From: Epithemia pelagica
Lineage: Eukaryota; Bacillariophyta; Bacillariophyceae; Surirellales; Surirellaceae
DNA: 64,000 nucleotides
Assembly (NCBI GenBank): GCA_946965045.2
Contig: OX337228.1
Span: 3,410,001 to 3,474,000 of the forward strand
Reading direction: 5' to 3'
This document shows, piece by piece, positions 31,643 to 44,254 of this stretch. Position 1 is the first letter of the stretch. Every line of letters starts with the position of its first letter. A model generated the notes under the pieces. The model worked only from the letters and a program-made list of their open reading frames with translations, did no database searches and was not told the origin of the DNA. Position numbers and translations under genes: made by a program.

Positions 31643-34600
31643 ATGGCTCCTCAGCCAAAAGATGCCACACAAGGCGTCAAGGCACCTCCTGCACCCGTCC
31701 GTCGTTCCTCTCGTATCATCGAGGATCTTCCACCGTCGCCCAGCATGCAGACAAGAGCGATGAGAAGACAGAATGGAACGACGGTTGACAACAGTTTTAC
31801 CGAAAGGAAGAGGATGGCAAAAATACGACATACCTTCAAGCACCACTTCAAAAAACCTTGCTCTGTCTTTGGGCTTGAACGCGAAGCCCGATACCGAGGT
31901 GGATTTTTCTTTTGCTTGAATTGTGAACATGCCGACAACAAAGAAAAGGCATCTCCACATCTCTATGTCAATCGGTTCTCGGGTCTTTATGGCTGCAAAG
32001 CGTTCCACAAGAATGTGATCTTTCCCACCGATCGCAAGACAGATGAGAAGAAACGACAAGAAAAAAAGAAACAAGAAGAAAAGAGAAAGAGGCAACAAAA
32101 GAAACTCGCTGCTCTGAAAGGACTGCAAATTGAAACATCGCCATTGAAGAAGATGAAGAAATGCAATACTCCGCCATCCCCCAGTCAAATCTCCAAAGAA
32201 CCATCCACTCAATCCAGTCCATCGCCCAACACAACACCCAAGAACCCTCCCGTTGTTGCCCCACCTGACGATGCAAATTCTCCAAGACCGTCATCACCTC
32301 AAGTTACTGTTGAAGTTACAGACGGCCCCACCCCATCTCCCTCGAAAGATGATAGCGATAAGAAAGAAGCTGTCTCAACAAGGTTGACACCGACTGTGGA
32401 TACTGGGGCACGTACCCCCACAGAAATGGCAGAAACAGTCAGAATGTACTCCATTCCGTCGAATCTCTCTCACCTTGATGACAACGACGATGGAATTGAA
32501 TCAGACCGTATTCCTGACGATGATTTCCTTCCAGATTCCATAGATAATCCTGATGTATCTTAAGTCAACTCCCGCAACCCCTCTGATCCAACTCGAGGAA
32601 TGACCATTCCACAGATCTTGGATAGAGAAGAGAGTTCCATTGCTCCCACTCCAACCTCCCCGGACCAGCAAGAAGAGGAACGAAAGAAGTACACTGTTTC
32701 TCTTGTAAATGGACTTCTCTTGCAAGTTGAATCATTGAAAGTGAAACTTTCCAAAGAAGGTGAGAAGAACGCAACGCTCAAACGTCGTCTACAAGAACAA
32801 CGGTCCAAGAACAAAGCCTGACTTGACAGGATCTATTACCTCGAGAAACGCGCCCAAACCAATAGCTCTAAGGAGCTAAAGATTGTTCCAAAGAGTATTT
32901 CCAACGAGGAGAATGCGGAGATGATTGTTCGGCACATCAAGGAAGTGATAAAGGCATCTGTCAAGAACCACCAGATTGGAAGCCAGCGTTCGGACAAATT
33001 TTTTCGGATGCTCACTAACATGCTCATGAAGGACAACCTTCATGGCACACAGGCACGCAATATAATTGTAAAAGCTGTATCAAAACATTTACGTGATACA
33101 TGTCTTTCTCCCTTCAATCTTCTCCGTGAGATGGACATGAGTGGAGGTGTTCTGAGCTTATCCGGTTTGGAACTACTTCGGAAATGCGAGACCAATGGGA
33201 AAAAGGGAAAGCATACTCTAATCCCCAGTGCAGCAGCGATGAAGAAAGCCCAACAAGAAATAGAAAACTTCGCCGACAGTATTGTTCCGTTCCATACCAT
33301 CCGTAACACCAAAGACGGTTCGGAGGGATTCATCTTTCGTGGTGCAGACTCAATGACTGGAATTCTCCGGACGAACAATGCTTTGGATGGTCCGGCAAAG
33401 GAGCGAGAACACACTGTTGCCTCTACAATGGATGGGGCTGGTCTTACGAGATCTCTCCAACACACTCTAGGGGGATTAAAGTACAACGACGATTCAAACC
33501 CGCTTCAACGATCCCAGGCGGCTTGTGTACCTACCTGCTGCATCATTGGTCGGGAGAAGAAGAACACGGTACGAGGAATATTCTCTCGGGTTTTGAAGGA
33601 AAACAAAGAGGCAGCGGAGAAGGTCCTACCAAAAGCCTACGGCATCAAGAAAGTGTACAATCCACTAAATGCTGACATGGCATGTGACATGAAAGTAGCC
33701 GACAAAGGAGGTGCGGTCAAGGTAGCTAAGTTCCCTTGCGCGAAATGCCACATATCGAGTGACAACCTGACCAAAGGTCTAGGTTCACCCGAAGATTGTA
33801 AGTGGTGTGAGCATATGGGATACACCGAAACGGAAGAGGACTGGGTCTGTCGCCATTTTCCAATCTGCACTGGAGACTACGTGAGTGTACGCAAAGAAGA
33901 GATGGACAAATATGAGAAAGACATGCCGCATGTCACTAAACAGATTGAGACTATTTGGAAGAAATCTAAAATCCACATGACCAAGGCTATGGATCCACGA
34001 ATGCCTGATGACGATCTACAGAGAAGCACGATCACGTCCATCCATTTTGATGTCTCGTCAGCGTCCCAACAATCCAAGACAAAGTACTCTGGGTTTCTAC
34101 GAAAAGACCTGGAACTCCGGAAGTTGTCGACATTGGGAGATGTTCTCCAACGTCAAGAGAGACTCTGAAAGCAATTGATCTCCGAATGGCAGTACGTGGA
34201 TTGTTGCGACTGCTTGCGTCTATTCGGGAAAGGATCGTTGTGCACAGCATTGGTCATGGTAATGGACGCCCTACCATGCGTACTGCGTATGGAGATGCGA
34301 ATGGGCCAGAAAATACTCACTATGTGTTTTCGAACTGGTTTGGCCAACGCAAAGAACAATCTACTTCCTTGGATTGAAATTGGTGCCCGTTCTTTGGTTG
34401 ACAAGCAGTGCAAGGCATTCCTGAGGGGCGTTCAAAAATGTATCAACACAGAAGTATTGGGGACTGGTGACTTAGCCTTCCAGTTCGAGATCCCATTTGA
34501 GAACACTACAAAGACTATTGGCGTAGTCTCAATGACCAATGTCCAGATTCGGAAACTCATAGCTGACATATCCAAGTTGGTCAATATGTGTATTGTGGAC

Positions 34601-35308
34601 GTCGAGGACAAGAAGCTATGGGACAGATGCATGGTGCACTACTCGGCGTCTTTTGATGTTCTCAAGATTTGGGAACGACTGTCGGACGAACAAATCTTCC
34701 AGTACCAGAAGCACGCGGACTTGTGGTACCGAGATTGGATCGACCTCTACGGTGACGACGGAATCACGAACTATGCCCACTACATCGGCAGTGGGCATAT
34801 TGGGGAGTATCTGTTACATTGGCGTAACCTGACGAATCACTCTCAACAAGGATGGGAAGCTTTTAACTCTGCCTTTAAAAGCTTCTACTTCAACCGAACG
34901 CAACGAGGTGGTGCCGTAAACAAGGGGCAGGGTCATAGGTCTCGGTTGCGTCCCATGGCACGATGGATCCAGAGACGCATGGTCTTCATACTCGGATACA
35001 ATCTAGAAACAATGAGAGCAGAAGTCAATGCACGAACACCCGCAGAAGAAGCCAAGTTCAAGACATGGGTGAAGGACAATGGGGGCACGATCGAATTTGG
35101 GCAACTCAATCGAAGTCGGACAACAGATCAGGCCAATGACGATTCCAAGGAGGAGGATGATGAAGACGATAATGAAATAAAGGAGTACCAATTCGACTGG
35201 GACGTTGGGGTCGAAGTCTTGTACGACCCACGCTTGGATGACACCAACGATTTGGATACGGACTCTGAAGAGTCCACTGACTGGGACGACGACTATGAAT
35301 CTGAGTAG
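31643..35308 (+). pseudogene. Long transposase-like ORF of unrecognised family, three in-frame stops
   Basis: One reading frame of 1222 codons, stop included, is open except for TAA at 32561-32563, TGA at 32819-32821 and TGA at 34166-34168. No frameshift is needed. Part 1 is basic, with FFFCLNCEHADNKEKASPHLYVNRF (a Cys/His-rich patch), a Lys-rich coiled coil and a Ser/Pro linker. Part 2 is a short coiled coil. Part 3 has TVASTMDGAGLTRSLQHTLGGLK and a Cys/His cluster (PCAKCHISS, DCKWCEHMG, CRHFPICTG). Part 4 has YIGSGHIGEYLLHWRNL then SQQGWEAFNSAFKSFYF and an acidic tail. The Asp in the MDGA box and the later Glu/Asp residues suggest an RNase H-like transposase, but I cannot place the family. 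The convergent ORF at 35366-37036 may be its partner. Confidence 0.55.
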
Positions 35309-35365
35309 AAGTGAATAATGTTTAGTAGTTACGTTTGGATCGAATGAATGAGCATTGGCGTCCAT

Positions 35366-37036
35366 CTATTTATTATACTTCTCCACAAGGGACGAAACCC
35401 AGGATAGATCGGTAGGAAAGACCATGTCCTGAAGGCCTGATGAGATACCGTCTTTGAATCGCTTCCCTCCAACCACGGAACATCCAACAAGACAACCATC
35501 GGAGGGATGAAGAGTACCCAAGTATTCAAATCCATCTATGCCACCTTCTTTGTCATATCGGTCGGGGTCATTCATGGTGAAGATTGTTTCTTCCTCCTGG
35601 TGGCGTAAGACATATAATTTGGATTGTGTCTTGGGGAATATCATGGAAACCACGAATTTCGAGCCATCGTGTTCGTACTCGTCGCCATGACTGACAGGGC
35701 AGTCAGAAGAATCCGTGGACTGGGGTGTCGCGTCCTGAAAGAGCAAATTGGATGAAGGCATCCCAGATGTGTTGGGAGATTCATAGACAGTTGGGTTGCT
35801 CGAGTCGGTTTACGAGTTGGTTCTATGAGTGGACTCAGCAGTAGAGGCATCTTCGGGGACAGGGAAAGGACGGAAAAGAATATTGTCAGCATGGTATTCC
35901 TTGGCTCTGAGAATACAATCCAAGTGATCAATTGGAGGAGTGGTGCGAAATTGACCACTCCTGCTACGATCATATCGGAATCGTTGAAAGTTGGCCGTGA
36001 CACGAACTTGGAAGGGCGAAAAAACCACATCAATTCGCTGTTCGTAGCAGCGACGCTTGAATTCGCTTGCCTCTTCACTACCCTTGATGACTGTCAGGAA
36101 ATGCCCTCTCTTGAGGGTCACTCCGGCATCTCCATCTTGTAAAGTGGGACGAACTTCACTGGAACCATAAACCGCTGCAAAGCCTAGCATGTTGCGAATA
36201 AAATTAAGATCAGATTGTGTCGCGAAGCGGAGAATTTCGTTTTGGAACGACATTCTGATCTTGCGACGTGTCATCTTGTCGTCGATGTCCTGGTAACTTT
36301 CAGAACCATCGACAAAATGACAAGAGAGAAACTTCATGTGAGAATTAGAAAGAATATAAATGTAGTTGAAGGTTTCCGTCGGGATGTTACCGATGGAAAC
36401 AGTCTCGGAATCGCGTCTCTCAGCTTGTCGACCTCGTCGATTCAGTGCCTTCACAAGAGCCTTGCGCAACAGAAACAGTCCGTGCCAGGTATTCTTGTGA
36501 AAGCATCTTGGTGAGGCGATGAGATTTTCGCCCAGTTTAACATTGTCCATGGGGAAGCAACAAATCTCGGAGTCTTCTACTGGCACGAGCTTTCCGCCAT
36601 CTCCGGGCTCTCCCGGCACTTGCTTGTAGCGAATGACATAGACGTTTTTGATCCCTTCAGCCCAGACATTCGAGGGAGAACCAAGTTGGGAGGGTGTAAA
36701 GCAAAACGTGGGATAGCGAATGGCGATGTCGTCGTTCTGGGCTTCGTAGCGAGAGATGACGTCCCAAGACTTGTACAATTCAATCTGACGACAGCCTGTT
36801 TCGTTCTCGAGAGGTAGGAAGTCGTGCTTTGGAATGGACGGGTGACATTTCAGCTTAGTTTTCGGAAACAAAGGGTAAAACAACGACAACTTGACATTTC
36901 CGTCCCAGTGTTTGTTCAGTTGGCAAATTGTGGTGGACCATTTGTCTTGGTCCTTTAGTTTGACGTGCACGAAGGTCCCAATACGGAACACATCGTTGAA
37001 CAAGGGCACGTACACAGGTCCTTCGTTCTCGTACAT
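35366..37036 (-). pseudogene. Second ORF of the unrecognised two-gene cassette, one in-frame stop
   Basis: One frame from 37036 to 35366, interrupted only by a TAA at 35812-35810 (complement), 556 sense codons in total. The N-terminus (FRIGTFVHVKLKDQDKWSTTICQLNKHWDGNVKLSLFYPL) reads as a small beta-rich domain reminiscent of BAH or Tudor-like chromatin modules. Later parts include IELYKSWDVISRYEAQNDD, CCFPMDNVKLGEN, and a region with MTRRKIRMSFQNEILRF. No catalytic motif is recognised. It is convergent with the 31643 ORF (57 bp between stops), as in two-gene transposons such as the Harbinger in this same window. A DNA-binding helper role is a guess. It could instead be an unrelated host gene with a damaged frame. 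Confidence 0.5.
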
Positions 37037-37557
37037 GGTTTAGCAACTATTGTGTTGGATTGCTGAATGGAAAGAGTCGCAGTCAAGGCATGGAAATGGT
37101 CGTGTTGCAACAAGAATCATTATCCACCATTGGCATCCATTCGTCTAAGCCTCGGATGGTTGGTTCCGAGTACGAAGTACCGTATGAGAAATAGACATTG
37201 GTGGGATATGTTCCACCAGAAACTGTAATAATTAAAAATGATCAAAGTGGTATTCCGGAATTCTGTGGGGTCGGGGTTACATATGAGCGCAAGCATAGCT
37301 TTTGGGTGAAAATTGGGGAAAGGCCGGCTCGAAAAGCATGTTTTGTCGGAATGGATGGGATCCCAAGTGCTCCTTATGCCAAGGACGAGCAGACCGGCGG
37401 ATAGTCTATACTCCGAAGCGGAAAGCAGTCGTTGTAAGATCGCGTTTTTACCGAGGAATAATTATCAATCCTTGTATCGGCACTGACAAGATATGACCGC
37501 TGAGAGAGAGATATTGCACATACGAATACCGAATCCGCTCTATGGTGTACGGTAGTA
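37037..37557. other. Spacer between unknown cassette and composite TIR element
   Basis: 521 bp upstream of the - strand ORF. It probably includes that ORF's promoter and the right edge of its element. I looked for an inverted match with 31054-31642 and did not find one. A short + frame at 37198-37404 has no support. Confidence 0.35.
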
Positions 37558-37592
37558 CGTACGGACTCCGGGGGCCGAAAAATTCCCCCACA

Positions 37593-38221
37593 ATATCCTG
37601 TGTTTCACGTTCGTGAGACTTCCGGCCCTACGAGATTCATGACTCCATTCATTTTCTCAAAGTAAAATGAATTGCCCCTCATCATCCACAAGACGTTCAC
37701 GTATCTCGCAGTCGTGATGAACCTTTTCACCATGACGAGGCGCTTACCCTTCCTGTGCGAGTAGTAAACAACAATCATACAAGTGCAAAATATACGACCC
37801 ACTTATTAATTATAAGCCTTTATTATGTAGTCACCACCACTGCTGCTTGTTGTCATGGGTATAGGTGATGGTTTCACTTGGAGTTGGTTGTTGCATTTGT
37901 TGTCGTTGTCGCGGCACAGGATTGTCTCGTTCGGCCGAAACAAGGCGTTGATCGTTGTGTTTGTTGTAGAAACGTAGAACTGAAAGAACCAGAGATGGAG
38001 AGCAGTTGATTGTTGCTTTTGGTGCCATTGTCATTGTCGTGGCCCCGGATTGTTTTGTTCGGCCGAAACGATGAGTTGATTGTTGCGATGGGGGCATGCA
38101 TGCTACGCGAGGCCAAAACCAGTTGGTTGTGTGGTTGGTATCTGTTGTCATGTTTGTGGGTGTCGTATCATCATTACCATCCGATGGCTTGCTCGTTGTG
38201 GCTGTTGGTTTTGTCGTCAAG
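37593..38221. other. Left body of the composite TIR element
   Basis: 629 bp. The right part is a low-complexity run rich in gttgttg and related motifs, including two loose copies of 'ttgttcggccgaaac' (about 37930 and 38060). A 129-codon - strand frame (37831-38220) reads Thr/Asn/Gln-rich protein and is probably not a gene. The last five bases (38217-38221, tcaag) are the target duplication of the first copia. Confidence 0.5.
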
Positions 38222-38489
38222 TCTCATTGTGAAGGAGTTTTCTGTTCCACCCGACGAGTTGTTCGTAGAATGTCCGAATGAGGCGGCCGTTCCGTTGAGG
38301 GAGGTTCCCATGGTCATTCGGAAGAGTTCCGGTTTGCAGTTCGTAAGATTCTGCTAGGGACGAATGTAAACTGTAGTGCAAGTTTTGTTACTTCTCAAAT
38401 TATGACTAGGAGCTAAGTTGGGTGTAGTGCGAGGTCGATATTTTGTTGCATGTGTGGGAGTGAATGGAAGAGGCGCATGAACGCTGATA
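38222..38489 (-). repeat. 3' LTR of copia 1
   Basis: 268 bp, matching 45007-45274 with one difference (gaatg-a/t-ggcgg). On the element strand it starts TATCAGCG and ends CAATGAGA, so it lacks the usual TG...CA ends; the short inverted ends are TATCA/TGAGA. A purine-rich tract (caagggcgag, 38490-38499 complement) precedes it. Confidence 0.95.
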
Positions 38490-38507
38490 CTCGCCCTTGA
38501 CCGAGGG

Positions 38508-41500
38508 CTACCAACCCATAATCTTTTTACGAGCCGTTTCGAATGGTCCTGTGTCCAATGGTTTGGTAAAGGCGTCGCCAAGTTGATCTGTCGTTGCGAT
38601 CGCTTTCATGAAGATGCCGTTTGGATCAGTACTGTTGGGTGAGTTGATGTGTGTGCGGAACCAGTGATATTTGATTCCAATGTGTTTGCTACGCGGTGTC
38701 ATTCGTGGTGGATCTTTCGTTGCCAGTTGTAAGGCGGCTTGATTGTCCTCCCAGACGGTGCAAACGAAACTTGGGCCCGCTGGATTCAGATGCAAATGAG
38801 TAATTATCTTGGCCAATTGATTGCGTAGTGGAAGGAGTGTACGCATGCTGGTTGAGGCAGCGATATACTCGGCTTCCATGGTTGAGAGTGCAATCTCAGT
38901 TTGTAGTTTACTGCTCCATGTGATGGGGGATTGACCGATGGTAATGATGAACCCAGTGCGCGACCGTACGGAAGTTGGATCATCGGGATTCTCGTTACTC
39001 CACAGGCCAGCGAAATCGGCGTCCACATAACAATGCAGACTCAGATCCTTGGATGGTTTTAGGATTAGGCCCCTCTCCGCGGTTCCCATGAGGTAGCGAC
39101 CGATTCGTTTTAGTGCCTCTCCATGTAGTGCTGTGGGGTTGTTGCTGAATCGTGCCGTTTGGTTGATGGCGAATGCGCAGTCGGGTCGCGTGTTATTCCC
39201 AAGGTAGAGGAGCATGCCCACCACGGATCGGTAATTGTAGTCGGCGTTGAGTGGTGTTCCGTCCAGGTCTTTTCCAATTGTTTTCGTGGCAGGTGTAGCC
39301 TTGGGATTGGATTTTTCGAGTCCCAATGCGCTGATGATGCTACGAGTCAAGTGCGGTTGTTGTAGCTCGACGGTGCCATTCTCATGATGCTTGATTTCGA
39401 CTCCGAGGTACGTTGGAAGATCTCCGAGATGTTCGTAGTCCATCTTCATCTGTGTCAGTCCCTCGAGGATTCGATTGACGCTTGCTTCGTCGTGTCCACA
39501 AATCACTGCGTCGTCGACATACGTGATCATCACACAGCCCATTCCGATGAAGAGACATGGGTCGGAACCGTCAGGCTTGAGTCCAATTTGTTCCAGTTTG
39601 TTGCGTAGGTAATCGTACCATAGTCGTGGTGCTCGGCAATCGCCGTAAAGACTCTTGGTCACTTCTAGGACTTTGTCGCTCTGGCCTGCCCCATATCCTT
39701 GTGGCAGATTGACATAGATCGGTTCGGGTAGATCCGATTGGACAAAGGCGTTCTTGAAATCGATTGAGACCGTGTGTAGCTTGTGTTGGATGGACAAGTT
39801 GAGAAGAAGACGGACGGTTGGCCAATCAATCACCGGTGCGAAGGTATCGTCTCGGCTAAAAGATGCCTTCTGCTGATCTCCACGGACGACCAATCTTGCT
39901 TTATACCGGGAGATGGTCCCATCTGGTTTCCGTTTCCGTACAAAGGTCCACATAACATCTACGATCTCCTTTCCTTTTGCTTGGATACGAGGGACAAGTT
40001 TGAATGTTTTCTTGTTCTCGAGCTCATTTAACTCCTTGTCCATAGCAGCAATCCACTTGTCCTGTTCTTCCTGAGGCAACAAACGGATGTCAAAGTAGGA
40101 TGACGCGTCTTCGTTAATGGCTTTGGCACTGAAGTAGAGTGGATGCCAATCGTCGATGATGCCTAATGGCGACTGGATTTGAGCCAGGAGGCGTGAATCG
40201 AAGGTAGATGTGAGCTTGTCTGGGTCTAGTCCGTTAGGAAAATCCCACTTGATGGAGTTGGCATAGTGTCCAAAAGCTGTTGGATCGTCGTTGATAGCCG
40301 TCATGGAGAAACGTTGCTCTGTGACACTTGTGTGTGCCCAAGAGCTGTCTTGATGGGAATCCACATTGTCTGGAAATCGTACTGGAGCGCGACGTTGACG
40401 GTGAGGTCGGCCTGTAGTGGGTTCATGCGTCGCATCAGAGGCTGAACTTGGTGACGACTCGCCCATTTTTGAACGAGGTGACGACTTGCCCGTTTTTGAA
40501 CGAGGTGACAACTCGCCCGATTTTGAACTGGGTGACGACTCGCCCGGTTTGGATCAAGGTGTGGTAGGCATGTCGTCGGAAGTGGAATCGAAAGAGTCAG
40601 TCTCGTCAGTCTCGGCAAGTGGTGACAGAGGAGTGATATCGTCCAATTGGATGGGTGTCACGTTAGGATGAGATTCAAGAGTCGTCCGGCGATGGTTACG
40701 ACCAAGATCTAATGGTGTGCTTGGTGTAGTAGGCTGGTCGTGTGACGGTTGCTCTGCTCGCTCGCCCTCGGGGACATTCGGAACTGGAAGGGACGAAGTG
40801 TCGTCAAAGGATACCTTGGGAAGGGACCAGACTGAATCCAAGTCGGGTAACGGTCCATCACGTGTCGGATCGTGGTCGTCGAGATAGTGATCGCGGGTGA
40901 AGAAGTCGGGTAAACTGTTGTCTTGGGGGAATGACCACGTGCTGTTGACAGACATAAATAATTCGTCGTACACCACATGAAACTGGGGGGAAATGTGGCC
41001 AGTGTCCAAATTCCGAATCATGCCCACCAGACTAGAATGTTGGGGAGAGAAACCCAAGAACTGACCACGACGAGACCGGCGTGCCCACTTGGGAAGTTTC
41101 TTACCGTCCTGCAATTTTGGATCCAAGACGTAACTGGGACAACCCCACACACGAACTCGACGCAACAGAGTACAATCGATCTTGGTGCCAGAGAACACTT
41201 CCATTGGACACATGTCGTTGTCTTCTTGAGGGACGTGATTGTAGATCCAGGTGGCGTATTCAAGGGCCATGGGCCATAAAGACGGTGAAAATGCTGACGG
41301 CCATCGAATGTGACAATGGATCATCATGGCTCGGGCCATGTATGTAACTGTTTGAATCGCCCGTTCAGCACCTGCATTGGCATGATGAGCTCCGACACCA
41401 GAGAGTGTGCTCAAGGGAGAAGGAAAAGTGTTCCGATTGGTCTTGAGAGATTCCTGAAAAGCGTCTGAGGTAAAGACACCGTTATCAGAATGGTATCGAG

Positions 41501-42791
41501 TAACCTGTCGGCCAGCCTGATGGAGGGAGACTTCGAATTGGTTCTTGGAATTAATGGTGTCACTGCTACCAAGGGAGACTTGTGGATAGCAGAAAATGGC
41601 TTTTGAACCATGGTCAAAGAAAATGGTACCACCCACAAAGCGATGCTCTGGTCTTTCACGGCCTCGTGTGTGCCAAAGGCGGCCTCGAACGGTGGACTCG
41701 AAGTGATCCATTGAAACCAATTCACTGGGAGAGAGTTTTCGGTCTGTTGGAGTCAAATGGCCTGCTTGGGAGTGTGGTACATTAGCCTTGGACTGGGTTG
41801 GCCGACGTCGAGCTTTGGCGTACAAGCATGCCAGGCATTGTGGTGCATCACAACTACCACTGCTCTTGAATGTGGAAGGTAGACATGATGTTGTGCCATC
41901 GCTTGGGTCAGAGTTCGAGTTGTCACGATAGAGCCTCTGGATACAACGCATATGAATATGTCCCAAGCGTTGATGATCCAACAACAATTGTTTCTGTGGT
42001 CGGCTCAAGTTCCGATTCGTCTCGTCCAAGGGATTTTCGTCATGTTCGGCCAAGAACTGATGCAATGTGAGCTGATTATTGGTCACAGATGCAGTTTCCA
42101 AGGGACATCGACACCACTGATTAAATCCGCAACGACAATCAACCGGTCGGTGCTGGGCCGTTGCTTGAGTGTGATTCTTGATGTGCTTCACTCGAACGAT
42201 GGGAAGATTACTAGAATAGTCGATGGGTACAGTAATGCGCCGTTCGGATTCCTTGTCAATCATAATGCTCGCGAATGATTGGTTGCTGACGAAAGTTGGG
42301 AAACGTTGGTCTTGACGGAGGTAAGCAGCGTTAATCTGTGGAGAGCAAAGTCTTGTACCAGCTGCCTTACAGAGGTTGGCTGGATAGACCCATCGTCGTA
42401 CAGTGCCGTCTTCGTGAATGGCGTCATATCCAACAATACCGGCGCCGATGATAGGAAAGCGGTTGTCACTTGCGGCAGTGGACATGGATCTGTAATTGCC
42501 GTATACCAACTCAACAAAATCATCCTCACTCATGGTTAAGCCATTGGAGGCGCCAGTGTCAAGGATAATGGGTACCACTGGATCACTTGGAGCGTCGTCA
42601 GTGTGAGCGGCTTGAGATACGATCATGGTCGGATCGATATGATGCATGGCATAACGGTATGTGAAACGGGGTGTCTCACAATTCGCACGTAGAAGGTTGC
42701 TAAAATCTGGACCAAGGGTGTAGATCTTGGGATCTCTTGACAAAGGTAACAGCTTGAGCTTGTCGTAACAATCAACCGTGTGATTGTGCAA
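38508..42791 (-). pseudogene. copia 1 pol: protease, integrase, reverse transcriptase, RNase H, with one in-frame stop
   Basis: One frame across 1428 codons with a TGA at 40556-40554. Before the stop: protease ILDTGASNGL, an HHCC zinc part (LLDHQRLGHIHMRC...CLACLYAKARRRP), and integrase with Asp in VSMDHFES, Asp in YHSDNGVFTSDAF and Glu in NAGAERAIQ. After it: four 27-bp repeats encoding SPxSKxGxS, then RT (FAPVIDWPTVRLLL, DFKNAFVQ, YVDDAVICG) and RNase H (CYVDADFAG, STMEAEYIA, WEDNQAALQ). The stop falls in the unstructured linker and would be Arg (CGA) with one change. The 459 bp upstream of 42791 contain further pol or linker sequence in other frames, so the protein start is unclear. Confidence 0.88.
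40454..40562 (-). repeat. Tandem 27-bp repeats in pol linker
   Basis: Four imperfect 27-bp units (gacgactcgccc-type) encode Ser/Pro/Lys-rich repeats on the element strand, between integrase and RT. The in-frame TGA is at their edge. Confidence 0.8.
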
Positions 42792-43249
42792 ACGTAAAGC
42801 ACGTATCGTGGGCCAATGGTTCTAATTCGTGGCAGATCTTGACTTGGACCATGTGCGTCTTTGTGTTCTCGTACCATGCTCGCCCCTGACCCGTGGAGGA
42901 GTGAAACTCATGACTCCCAAAGGGTAAGTTGACGACGTGAACATGAGGAGATGAAAGGCAAGGTAAAGGACCGAAAGTGGAGTCAAACAAATCACGTGAT
43001 CGGATAAGCAAAGGCGACTATCGAAACCACTAGGAGGAAAATGGAACGGAGGTTTGGGAAGCAACCGATTGAGGTGACGAAGGTGAGCTCGACTGGACGA
43101 CGTAAACCGATACAAACAACCAACCAAAGTCAACACAAAACAATCAACCGTCGAGATCAAACAAAACCAACCACAGAGGCATAGCCAACAAAGAATGGTG
43201 TCCAACCAAGGAGGATAGAGGGCATTGGAGTGCTGGAGAAACACCCGCC

Positions 43250-44254
43250 CTAGCGAAAATCCCGCAAGGAGGTAAGGGCAACATTGACGTAAGTCTGGGG
43301 TGGTGCAGCAGTCGGTGTAGCAGTGGCACTGTCGGTCAAAGGGGTGTCGGCGGCTGGAGGAGAATCCGTAGTGTTCGCAATGGCAGCCGTGTCAGAGGGT
43401 GTGGCTGCAGGAGAGCGACTGGAATTCACCTTGGTGGGGTGATGACGGTCTGTGCTGTGGTTACCCCAACGGCCGATGCCGCTTGGAGTACCATTCGGAC
43501 ACAAGGCACACCACCACAATTTGCGCTTGGGATTCGTCGGATGAGGCTTGGAGTTGGCCTCACCAGGACCAGGAGGAGTAGTGTCGATCGGTAAAGGTGG
43601 ACGACGACCATTGTTCGACTTGGGGGTTCCAACCGGAGCGGCTTTCTTGGTCTCAGTGAGAGCAGGAAAAGCGGAGGTATCGGTCTTGACGGTCGGAAGC
43701 CATTTCTCGGACAACAAGAGAGAATGGTATTTTGCCACAACACGTTCGCGTAATCCGAAAAAGTCGTGAAGGATGGGGTCGTCATGATTCTCCAAGTAGT
43801 CCATCGTGCTGAGAAACTTTGGAACCGTGCAAGTGAGAAGTCGTTCGACGAAGATACTGCAAATGTCGGCCGGGACATGTCCACTCAAGTTCAAACGTAG
43901 AACCACATTGTTAAACGTAGAGCAAAACTGATTTATGTTTTCACCAGGATAGGCAGTGACACTGTGTTTCTCCAATCGGCGAACAATACCACGAGCGGCG
44001 TCGGTAGTAGTCGTCATGAGTTGCGTGAGGATCATATGAAGAACCAAGGGCCCACCCTGCTCGTTGTCAGGGATCGTGACCAAGCGATTTTCAAGATCGG
44101 CACGAAGAGTCCCATCACAGGAGGCAAGCAACAAGTCCTGAGTCCAAGACAGATTCTGCGGGTGCAGACTGTCGGTGGTGCGTTCGGCATAGATCTGGTT
44201 GCTCAAGCGGACTTGAGCCTCAGAGAGCGAACAGGCATGGTCGAGTAAACTCAT
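43250..44254 (-). CDS. copia 1 gag, second ORF
   Basis: 334 residues from the ATG at 44254 to the TAG at 43252-43250. Gag-type helical capsid region of copia elements: LSWTQDLLLASCDGTLRADLENRL, GGPLVLHMILTQLMTTTTDAARGIVRRLEKHSV, and ENINQFCSTFNNVVLRL. The C-terminal part has WWCALCPNG followed by HSTDRHH, a Cys2His2-like zinc motif in place of a retroviral knuckle. The ATG overlaps the stop of the upstream ORF as ATGA. Role: particle formation and RNA packaging. Confidence 0.75.
   Translation of the reverse strand: MSLLDHACSLSEAQVRLSNQIYAERTTDSLHPQNLSWTQDLLLASCDGTLRADLENRLVTIPDNEQGGPLVLHMILTQLMTTTTDAARGIVRRLEKHSVTAYPGENINQFCSTFNNVVLRLNLSGHVPADICSIFVERLLTCTVPKFLSTMDYLENHDDPILHDFFGLRERVVAKYHSLLLSEKWLPTVKTDTSAFPALTETKKAAPVGTPKSNNGRRPPLPIDTTPPGPGEANSKPHPTNPKRKLWWCALCPNGTPSGIGRWGNHSTDRHHPTKVNSSRSPAATPSDTAAIANTTDSPPAADTPLTDSATATPTAAPPQTYVNVALTSLRDFR

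Noticed and set aside
37198-37404. 68-codon ORF right of the unknown cassette
   Set aside because: Short, no recognised motif, and no support from neighbouring structure.
31054-37557. Terminal inverted repeats for the unknown cassette
   Set aside because: Compared both flanks by eye and found only short chance matches.
37831-38220. Thr/Asn/Gln-rich - strand ORF
   Set aside because: Low-complexity gttgttg DNA gives long open frames by chance; interrupted by the copia insertion.
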